This document shows, piece by piece, positions 44,891-52,712 of a DNA stretch of 64,000 bases. Source of the DNA: Ursus arctos (taxonomy: Eukaryota; Chordata; Mammalia; Carnivora; Ursidae); NCBI RefSeq assembly GCF_023065955.2, contig NW_026622786.1, positions 49,771,438 through 49,835,437 of the forward strand, in the 5' to 3' direction. The notes beneath the pieces were generated by a model. That model made no database searches and was not told the origin of the DNA. It saw nothing but the letters and a program-made list of their open reading frames with translations. Each line of letters opens with the position of its first letter. Positions within the stretch are counted from its first letter, which is position 1. Made by a program: the position numbers and the translations under genes.

Positions 44891-45984
44891 TATGGACTTT
44901 CTGTTCAACCTCTGTTTCTGCTTGGTAAGCAGGCAACTTTTATATAAAATAATAAAAATTTAGCTTATACTCCTCCTCCTTTCACACTGATCAAACCTGA
45001 CCTGTGTATTGCCTTTATCCTCTTCTTCCTGGGTATAACCTTCCTAAAACATTGAAACAAACTGAGGTCCAAAGTGGCCAAAGCAACACAGGAACTCAAA
45101 AACATCTCAGGGGAACAGTGATGGAGTAAGCTAAATCTGTTTCACCATACCATCGCCCTCCCCTTGTAAAGATTCAGAAAAAAACAAAATAGCTACATTC
45201 AAATATTGAACAAACTGGCAATAGAAAACCCATGACACATTTTCTATTAAGTGCCAAATGATAGAGCTATGACCATGGGTATATGTTATAGAAAAACAAT
45301 TTGACTTAAAAAATAAAGTTTTGAGCCTTTCCTTCTATTAATCAGAGGAATTAGTTCTCTATTGCTGATAGTTTAAAATACAGACTAAAAAACAAACACC
45401 CAACCAATCACCTGCTCCAGTGATACCGGATTTGAATATCTGCTAGTTGGTTCTGTTGAACGTCTTACCAGGCACTCTCCAGACCTGAGAATCTATGATC
45501 CTGTCTTCTATACTTTAGAAAAAGAATTCTAGTGTTATACTCCATGTTAGGCCAGCCGTTACTTGGTTTTCTCTATCAATTTTTTAAAATCCCTTCAGAA
45601 AAATAGTCAGAATGCAAGAAATCTTAGAAGCTTTCCCTGAACAAGCCCAGCACCACTTGTAATTGGATGGCAGTACTGTGTCTACCTAACTTATCAAAAT
45701 CCAAAGATGTATTGCCCATTTTTACATTTATTTCATGTATATTATTGTATAAGGTTTAAGGCTCTTTTTTCTCATTTGGTCTCTAGTCCCTTTCCACCTC
45801 TTACAGTATTCTCAAAGTCTATCTCACTGATACTCCTGGTCCATCCGGCCCCTTACTCACTTAGAGTACATGAACAACCATTTCAAAAGGTGTTCATTCC
45901 CTGGCTCGACTTCCACACATTCACTCTTACGTGATATTCTTACCACAAAGTCTACAGAGATAGTAAGTACTCTATATACGATAG
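44891..45984. other. Mostly unassigned DNA
   Basis: A weak sense L2 resemblance lies at about 45780-45960 (C/T-rich, 'ccctttccacctcttacagtattctcaaag'). No exon recognised. Confidence 0.35.
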
Positions 45985-46205
45985 TAAGTAATGATTATGA
46001 GCCAAGTACTGCTCTAAGTTTTAACCCATTTAGTCCTCACTGCTACACTATAAGTATGGTCATTATCCCCATTTAAAAAGAGAGAAAGAAACTGAGGCTT
46101 AGGGTGGTCAAGTGCCATATGAACAATCTCAAAGTTAGTGGTAGAACTAAGGTCTGCTCCCAGGGCCAGCACTGGTAAACCATTATGCTACACTATGTCA
46201 CCCTG
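45985..46205 (-). mobile_element. MIR, antisense, long
   Basis: 'gtactgctctaagttttaacccatttagtcctcactgc...catttaaaaagagagaaagaaactgaggcttagggtggtcaagtgcc...accattatgctacactatgtcaccc' covers most of a MIRb in antisense. Confidence 0.85.
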
Positions 46206-46287
46206 TGCCTTCAACCTCACCTTTTACACCTAAAATCTGTCTTGGTTGTCCACCTCTTATTTCTTTCTGCTCTCTGTTCTCTCTCTC

Positions 46288-46541
46288 AAGGTTATCTTCT
46301 CCCATTGTGTTCTTTTTTTTTTTTTTTTAAGATGTAGAAAGAGTGAGCACAGGGACAGGGGCAGAAGGAGAGAGAGAATCTCAAGCAGACTTCCCGCTGA
46401 GCCCAGAGCCCCAAGGTTATCTCCTCCCATTGTGTGTTTTTTGTTTTTTTTTTAAAGATGTAGAGAGAGAAAGTGAGCACAGGGACAGGGGCAGAGGGAG
46501 AGAGAGACTCTCAAGCAGACTTCCCGCTGAGCCCAGAGCCC
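46288..46541. repeat. Tandem duplication of target site plus SINE tail
   Basis: Unit A (46288-46412) and unit B (46413-46541) both start 'aaggttatct' and contain 'ctcccattgtgt', a T run, AAGATGTAG, then 'gtgagcacagggacaggggcaga' and 'ctcaagcagacttcccgctg', ending 'gagcccagagcc'. Unit B continues into a complete antisense SINE; unit A stops there. Confidence 0.9.
46312..46412 (-). mobile_element. Partial SINEC (tail half only), antisense
   Basis: T run plus 'aagatgtagaaagagtgagcacagg' to 'gctgagcccagagcccc'. The head half is missing. It is nearly identical to the matching part of the SINE to its right. Confidence 0.9.
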
Positions 46542-46627
46542 TGGGGCTTGATCTCAGGACCCTGAGATCATGACCTGAGTCAAAATCAAGAGTTGGAAGC
46601 CTAACCAACTGAGCCACGCAGGACCCC
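46436..46627 (-). mobile_element. SINEC, antisense
   Basis: T-rich tail at the left, head at the right ('accaactgagccacgcaggacccc'). The TSD 'tcctcccattgtgt' lies at 46422-46435 and 46629-46642. A further copy of the target sequence lies at about 46298-46311. Confidence 0.9.
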
Positions 46628-47221
46628 ATCCTCCCATTGTGTTCTTAATGACATGTCTTATTTCTGCTTTTCCTCTATCCATCCATCTTTGATCCTTTCC
46701 ATCTTCAATCTCAATCTCCTCCTGGCCTTAACTTAATGCAATCTAGCAACTTCAGGGCCCTACTAAGTCTACTCTTAATTCTCTTGTTTTACTGAAGTAG
46801 TCCTCTTCATCACTATGTCTATGCCATCAATTCTGTTGACTACAACTCATTTGGCAAGTCTCCTAGCTCTTCTATTCCATTACACTCTGTCCCTGGTTCT
46901 GTTCCTACTTCTCCAATCTGTCCTTCTTTCTCCTACTTCAGCTCTTTGTCTTCCTCTTGTCACCTAAAAATAAGCATTCCCAAAGACTCTGACCCTGACT
47001 TTTCTCCTCTGTTTATATTCTCTCCCATGACAGCCTCACCACTGAAATAGTTTCAATTCTCTCCTTATACCATGAAATTTCATTTGCAAAGGTTAGAACC
47101 AACTGGGGCTATTTCCTTATTGTGGCTTCTTGCCTTCAAATGTGAGGTTTTCAAATGTTTTATGCACAGTGAAATGGGAAAGGACAGACAATAGATAGAT
47201 CTTCTTGGAATTTAACAAAAA

Positions 47222-47250
47222 AGAAAGAAACAAACAAACAAACAAACAAA
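47222..47250. repeat. (CAAA)n simple repeat
   Basis: 'gaaagaaacaaacaaacaaac' directly before a SINE. Confidence 0.9.
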
Positions 47251-47253
47251 CTG

Positions 47254-47445
47254 AGGGGCGCCTGGGTGGCTCAGTAGATTAAGCATCTGACTCTGTTGAT
47301 TTCAGCTCAGGTCATGATCTCAGGGTTGTAAGATTGAGCCCAAAGGTGGGCTTTGCACTGGGCATGGAACATCCTTCAGATTCTTTTCTATCCCTCTTTC
47401 TCCACTCTCCCTCTGTCCACCCCCTCTCTCTCAAGAAAGATTGAG
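47254..47445 (+). mobile_element. SINEC (older type)
   Basis: 'gaggggcgcctgggtggctcag', 'tcatgatctcagggttgtaagattgagcc', 'tctccactctccctctgtcc'. The tail is degenerate (aagaaagattgagaaaatgag) and no clear TSD is left. Confidence 0.88.
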
Positions 47446-47844
47446 AAAATGAGACAAAAGAAGGAAGAAGGAAGAAAGAATAGTCTCTGGGCAGAAGTAC
47501 AAGGTGAGGGAAATATGGATACACTGCATGTACTCACAGATTTCTATAATGCACTTATTGCTACATCTCTAGCAAAAATTTTCCTTGATTCCTTTTCACT
47601 ATTAAGATCAATTTAATGCTCCTTGGAACCTAAGGTTCTTGCCCCCTCTCTGAGCATTCTGCATTCCCTCCAAATGCCTCCTTTACTCCTATTGTGTCAA
47701 AGTCTTTGCAGTTCTGAATGCATCATGCTATAACACTCTCTAGGTCTTTGAACATGATGCTAAAGAATTATTCCCATAGAATAGCTTGGATGATTTCATT
47801 ATACTTAGTTTTTCCCGTGGACATTTAATATAAACTAAGTTCGT
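47446..47844. other. Unassigned DNA
   Basis: No repeat or exon recognised. Confidence 0.4.
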
Positions 47845-48070
47845 CTTTTTCTTTTTCTTCTTTTTTAAATTGAGGTACAATTGACATATTAGTTTCAGGT
47901 GTACAATGTAATGATTGAATATTTGTATCTATTGTGAAATGATCACCACAATAAGTCTAGTTCACATCTGTCACTTTACATAGTTAAAATTTTTTTTCTT
48001 GCGATGAGAACTTTTAGGATCTATTATCTTAACTCTCAAATATGCAATACAGGATTATTACATAGCTTAA
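47845..48070 (-). mobile_element. L1 3' UTR fragment, antisense (L1MA/MB-like)
   Basis: 'ttaaattgaggtacaattgacatattagtttcaggtgtacaatgtaatgattgaat', 'tgaaatgatcaccacaataagtctag' and 'gatgagaacttttaggatctattatctta' are the well-known antisense L1 3' end. Confidence 0.92.
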
Positions 48071-48239
48071 ATTATAGACTAAATTTCTTGATCTACCAGA
48101 TGAAGCCCTCTCATTCAGTTTCTCAATATCCCCCACATGGCAAACCTATGATACACACTCTTTTTTAAATATGCCCTGATTTCCTTGTCTCTTATCATCT
48201 AATGCTGTTAGTACAGACTGCTATTCCTGAAGCATCTCA

Positions 48240-48535
48240 TATCCCCAGCTACCAAAATTCTATTTGTCCTTAAAGTTTAACTCTAGAGCCCACAGGTTTG
48301 TGATCTCTTTCTTTATTGTTCCATCTATAAGGAGATACAAACTTTCCCTCATCTAAATGCTCTCAGACCTAAGTTTTGTACCTTGTTTGATATATCATTA
48401 CATATTTGTCCAGTTACCAAATAGATTAGAAACTACTTAAAGTCAAGAAAAAAAAAAATCTCTTATTTTTATATCTCCTGCAGATGTAGCAAAATGTTTA
48501 ACATAAAATAGACACTCAGTAAATATCTGTTATCT
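48240..48535 (+). mobile_element. L2 3' region
   Basis: 'ctatttgtccttaaagtttaactctagag...gattagaaactacttaaagtcaag...acataaaatagacactcagtaaatatctg' follows sense L2 to its end. Confidence 0.65.
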
Positions 48536-49085
48536 TAAATATGGTAACTTTTCTCTGAAGTTTCTGGAGACACCTATTCTAAATGTCACAATAGTTGAAG
48601 TTAAATTGTAACATGCAGAGATCAGTACTCCTAAGATAATGTTTGGTTAAAAAAAAAAAATTCCCTTAGTAGTTGTTGTTGTTTTTTTTTTTCCTTTGTG
48701 AGTACTTGAATTTTGACCTAACTAACCTTGAGGGAAAAAAATACCAATACAATATAAAGAAAGATTATTAAACTTTATGTGAAGTCAGCCGAAAGTTATT
48801 GGGATAATTACACTGACATGAAATGAGAACATAAACGTCACCACTGCCATGCTGACTTATTAACCTTTCAATTTGCCTTTGTGAATTTCAAAACTTGAGA
48901 ATATGTCCCAAACTGAAGAAGGCACTTAAAAGAAAGAGAAAAATCGTTAGAATAGCCAACCAAAAAACAACCTCAAAATTGTATAAAATCAGAATTTATA
49001 TTTCTGTAGTTCCCTAGTCCTCCAATACTCATAATTTTGGAACTCCAAGAAAAAAAAAATCTAGGCATTCAACTAAAAAGAAAGT
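48536..49085. other. Unassigned A+T-rich DNA
   Basis: Contains two short A or T homopolymers (near 48650 and 48685). No exon recognised. Confidence 0.4.
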
Positions 49086-49088
49086 TGA

Positions 49089-49276
49089 GGGGCACCTGGG
49101 TGGAGCCGTTGGTTAAGCATGGGACTCTTGGTTTTGACTCAGGTCGTGATCTCGGGGTCTTGAGATCCAGCCCCACACTGGGCTCTGCAATCAGCACAGA
49201 GTCTGCTTGAGACTGTCTCTCCCTCTGCCCCTTCCCACTGTGTGCTCACTCTCCCTCTCAAATAAATAAATAAAAA
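49089..49276 (+). mobile_element. SINEC (older type)
   Basis: 'ggggcacctgggtggagccg', 'tcgtgatctcggggtcttgagatccagcc' and 'gcacagagtctgcttgagactgtctctccc', ending AAATAAATAAATAAA. An approximate TSD is aaaaagaaagttga / aaaaagaattga. Confidence 0.92.
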
Positions 49277-49283
49277 GAATTGA

Positions 49284-49376
49284 TATTAATAATATATGTA
49301 ATTTATTCATGCATATTATTTATATTTATTTATATATTTATATAACATTTATTTATATATTATAATCATATATGTT
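49284..49376. repeat. AT-rich degenerate TTTATATAT repeat
   Basis: 'attatttatatttatttatatatttatataac' and similar, directly after the SINE tail. Confidence 0.8.
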
Positions 49377-49859
49377 TTTCCTAAAACTTGACACTGCAAA
49401 ATTTTATTAACTCAAAAATTTATTAACTCTATTTTATAAATAGGGAAAAACCTATAGAGAGTTTATATAGCTAACAAGTTGCACAGATAAAATTCAAATT
49501 AAGGTCTATTTCCATTATGACATAACTATTTAAATGTAAATTCAAGAGTCAGAGTAAACTCTCCCCTTGTATTTTCAAAGAAAACCAAGGATAAGTAGAA
49601 ATATTAAATAAAGAAAAATATGGATTAGATAAATAACTTGTTCTGTTAGACCCTATGAATTCCAGAGCTACTTCCCATCATCCTTCTATTCTTACATATT
49701 TGAGAAAGACATGAAGAAGATAGACACATGATTTTTAACATGAGAAAGGACAGATGGAGAAAATTCGGAAAAATAAAGACGTGGTGTAATTCACCAATAG
49801 TCATGATTCTTTCAGACAAAGGCAATAAAAGTAACCAGATTTTAGTTATATCCCATTCA
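49377..49859. other. Unassigned A+T-rich DNA
   Basis: No exon or repeat family recognised. Confidence 0.4.
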
Positions 49860-49975
49860 AACATTTGCTATTTAACAAATACTTCTTAAGGACCTGTTCT
49901 AGACATAAAGAATACAATATTAACCAAGCCAAATTAGGTACTTTCTCTCATGAAGCTTATATCCTGCTTATATTC
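49860..49975 (-). mobile_element. L2 3'-end, antisense
   Basis: 'tatttaacaaatacttcttaaggacctgttctagacataaagaatacaatattaacc...ctctcatgaagcttatatcct' is antisense L2. Confidence 0.7.
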
Positions 49976-50284
49976 CTCAGACACTAACTTATTCAAAACA
50001 TATTCCCTAATACCAACTGCTTTAGCACAAAACAAGATTGGTGTATCTGCTCTCTAACATCATAATATTCTGTGTAAAATTCTCACTGTTTTTCATATGT
50101 TATAATGTTGTGCTTATGTGAATTCTTCCCCCTCCAACCTCCAGTTAACTTGAAGTTAGAGCCTGCAACTTACTGAACTCTGTATTTCAAGATATTTCCA
50201 TAATGACTGAAACATAAGAAGTGGCCAATAGAGGCTTATAAAATGATTGAAAAGAAAACATATTGGATTTCCATTTTTAGGAAA
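49976..50284. other. Unassigned spacer
   Basis: No repeat or exon recognised. Confidence 0.35.
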
Positions 50285-50412
50285 AAAAAAAAATATATAT
50301 ATATACACACACACACATATCACATATATATATATCCACACACACATATCACAATACACATATATGAATACACAATACATATATATGAATGTATACATAT
50401 ACATACATACAC
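50285..50412. repeat. (TA)n/(CA)n compound microsatellite
   Basis: TATATA, CACACA and TATG/TACA runs. It lies where L1 has its natural 'ccattatatatata' site just before 'ccacatcttctttatcc' (compare 52855-52875), so it probably grew inside the flanking L1. Confidence 0.9.
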
Positions 50413-50695
50413 ATCTTTTTGACCCATTCATCAGTTGATGAATACTTGGGCTGCTTCTGTAATTTGGCTATTGTAAATACTGCTTCAGTAAACATAGGAG
50501 TGCATATATCTTTTCAGATTAGGGTTTTCATATTCTTTGGGTAAATATCCAGTAGTGAAATTACTGGATCATATGTTAATTCTATTTTTTAATTTTTTGA
50601 GGAGCCTCCATACTGTTTTCCACAGTGGCTGCACCAGTTTGCGTTGCCATCAACAGTGCACAAGGATTCCTTGTTCTCTGAACAACTGATGTTGA
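50413..50695 (-). mobile_element. L1 ORF2 3'-end fragment, antisense
   Basis: 'gacccattcatcagttgatgaatacttggg', 'gggtaaatatccagtagtgaaattactggatcatatg', 'gaggagcctccatactgttttccacagtggctgc' are antisense L1. It corresponds to about 52,875-53,150 of the full-length L1. No 3' UTR remains. Confidence 0.93.
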
Positions 50696-50769
50696 AAGAG
50701 TTGGGGTTCCTTTGGTGTCTCTTTTTATATTCTTTCCCTACAATCTCTCCAGCACAGCTACTTTAGGGT

Positions 50770-51010
50770 AGCCAGATATACAGGTCTGCTTAAGAGTCCA
50801 GAGGTACATGTCATGGGAGATAGAGCCATATGGAAGCCCTAACAGCATTTATGACTCAGCCTTGGAAGATCTGTATCACTTCTACCATGATCACATAGCC
50901 ACACAGATTAGAGGGGAAAGAAGATAAACCACACTCTTGATAGAGGAATATCAATGTCCTATTGTAAAAGGAATATGTGGGATGGGATAAATTAGTGGAG
51001 CCATCTCTGA
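50770..51010. mobile_element. Old interspersed repeat, family uncertain
   Basis: 'atgactcagccttggaagatctgtatcacttctacc...agaggggaaagaagataaaccacactcttgatagaggaatatcaatg...atgtgggatgggataaa' resembles a common mammalian repeat I cannot name with certainty (possibly an LTR). Confidence 0.45.
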
Positions 51011-51099
51011 AAAACACAATCTTCAACAAGAAAGTTACAAAACGAACCTATAATTTCTGTGGGAGACCAAAAGCTATGATTAGCCAAAATATTCTTGAA

Positions 51100-51224
51100 G
51101 AAGAAAATGCCAAAATTTATAATATATGCAGTGTGGTATAGGCACAGGGATAGACAAATTGACCAACGTAACATAAATTTAAGGGACACACAAATACACA
51201 TGTATATATTAAAAACATTATGTG

Positions 51225-51261
<37 letters not shown>

Positions 51262-51430
51262 ATACATATATGTGTGTGTGTGTGTGTACACACACACAAA
51301 TACACATGTGTATGTGTATATTAAGTACATAGAAAACATACAGGTTAATCATATGAGGAAGAAATGAAATTGGACCCCACCTCACACCATATACAAATAT
51401 CAATTCCAGATAAATTAGACTTCAAGAAAA
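51100..51430 (+). mobile_element. L1 ORF2 fragment, interrupted by microsatellite
   Basis: 'cagtgtggtataggcacagggatagacaaattgaccaacg' and 'gaaatgaaattggaccccacctcacaccatatac' are sense ORF2 sequence, corresponding to about 53,890 down to 53,640 of the full-length L1. The opposite-strand piece at 50,413 may belong to the same insertion. Confidence 0.85.
51222..51306. repeat. (TA)n(TG)n(CA)n microsatellite
   Basis: ATATAT, GTGTGT, TATACATATATG, GTGTGT and ACACAC runs, mutually complementary in part, so the tract can fold back on itself. Confidence 0.93.
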
Positions 51431-51850
51431 GATTTTGTGATTTACTTCTACTCATAAACATTTTTTTCTGTTTCTCCCAAATAAACTGCAAACCACAAAC
51501 AAAACAAAAACCCTAATGGGAATATAATCAATTTAGTCTGCTCTTTTTGTTAATTTTCTTGCTCTCTCTGTCAATTATCCTTAGACTAGCCACTTTGAGT
51601 CCTCACCTAAGCCCTATTTAATCCAAACAATTCAAATAGCATCACCCTTAATTGCACTATATCATTTCAATAAAAAAAAAAAAAAAGGCTGTGACCCTAC
51701 CTTCCTTATTTTCTCTCACTTCTTGGGAAGGAAATGGTCAAGCTTACATACAAAATTACTGCCAATCTGACAATCCACCACCACTTAATTCAATTGGGAA
51801 TTCTGTTTTGGCCCTTACTGTTTCCTCAGTTGGTAATCGTGGGTAGGGAT
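51431..51850. other. Unassigned DNA
   Basis: Contains an A15-like run near 51672-51686. No exon recognised. Confidence 0.4.
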
Positions 51851-52013
51851 TGAAGAGGAAAATTACCCAGAGCAGGCCCAGGCCAGCAGGCCCCAAGAGA
51901 TGGAAAGTCACTAGAAATAGCAAGAAATAACCAGAAGCCCTACTGGAAGCAAGAGACAACCAGCCATTTCTGCTTCTGTAAACAGGTTTCCCCCCACAAA
52001 CTCCCTGCACTAA

Positions 52014-52110
52014 CCAATGCTCCCGCCTAAAGCAACCCCCCCAACTTAAACCCACCTACCAACAGACAGCATAGATCTTGGAATCTGACCCCCTGCACTC
52101 CCCTATAAAA
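52014..52110 (+). promoter_or_regulatory. CCAAT and TATA boxes of the solo LTR
   Basis: 'aaccaatg' at 52012-52019 and 'cctataaaag' at 52102-52111. Transcription would be expected to start roughly 25-30 bp after the TATA box. Whether it is active in any tissue cannot be told from sequence. Confidence 0.7.
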
Positions 52111-52177
52111 GCTGTGTAACCCCTCTGGCCGAGGCCCAGAATTTTGAGTGTGAGCTTGTCTGGGTCCACTGGTGTAA

Positions 52178-52183
52178 AATAAA
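52178..52183 (+). terminator. Polyadenylation signal AATAAA of the solo LTR
   Basis: AATAAA about 70 bp after the TATA box, followed by a GT/T-rich stretch (gagtgttgcttgg), as in retroviral R-U5 regions. Confidence 0.7.
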
Positions 52184-52392
52184 CCTGAGTTCTCCTACTT
52201 CTCTGAGTGTTGCTTGGTTTCTCACCAGTCTGATTTTTATTTTCTGCAACAGGATAACGAAAAATTTTGTTTAAATTTTGTTTGTTCACAAAAATTCTAA
52301 ATTTGTATGAGCCTATTTCTATTTGGCAAGCATTACTGCCAAACAGTTCTGAATATTCACATTTCGCAAAAGCTCCATTAACTGAGGTTTTC

Positions 52393-52394
<2 letters not shown>

Positions 52395-52446
<52 letters not shown>
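52395..52446. repeat. (TTA)n microsatellite from the L1 poly-A tail
   Basis: About 17 ATT units at the 3' end of the antisense L1. A poly-A tail that turned into a trinucleotide repeat. The Tyr-run ORF over it is an artefact. Confidence 0.97.
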
Positions 52447-52712
52447 CAGGATATGTTAGTTACCATATAGTAGATCATTACCTTTTGATGTAGTGTTCCA
52501 TGATTCATTGTTTGTGTATAACACCCACTGCTCCATGAAATACGTGCCCTCCTTAATACCCTTCACTGGGCTAAACCATCCCCCCACCTCCCTCCCCTTT
52601 AAAACCCTCAGTTTGTTTCCCTGAGTCCATAGTCTCTCATGGTTTGTCTTCCCCTCTGTTTTCCCCCCCTTCATTTTTCCCTTCTTTCTTCTAATGATCT
52701 CCCTGCTATTCC

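Larger units (their letters stand above)
46210..47070 (+). mobile_element. L2 ORF (RT region) fragment, split by a SINE
   Basis: At 46640-47070 the sense strand follows the L2 reverse-transcriptase region. 'catcaattctgttgactac' (46826) parallels 'cattcgacactgttgacca', the DNA of the AAFDTVDH motif; 'ttctcctctgtttatattctctccc' parallels a later L2 block. The frame is not open. The left arm (46210-46310) is assigned because it continues across the SINE insertion. Confidence 0.55.
51851..52251 (+). mobile_element. Solo LTR of a class-I-like endogenous retrovirus
   Basis: 401 bp beginning TGAAGAGG and ending TGCAACA, bounded by the 4-bp duplication GGAT (51847-51850 and 52252-52255), the length typical of gammaretrovirus-like ERVs. 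Inside, in the expected order: CCAAT (52014-52018), TATAAAA (52104-52110), AATAAA (52178-52183), then a T-rich U5-like end. No gag, pol or env adjoins it, so it is a solo LTR left by recombination between two LTRs. A C-rich U3 and clean signals suggest moderate age. I cannot name the family. Confidence 0.8.

Noticed and set aside
50285..50412. CRISPR-like or satellite array
   Set aside because: Unit size is 2-4 bp with no spacers. It is a compound microsatellite; the genome is mammalian.
51756..52055. 99-codon minus-strand ORF across the LTR
   Set aside because: It overlaps the U3 part of the solo LTR in antisense, has no retroviral protein resemblance, and is a by-product of C-rich sequence.
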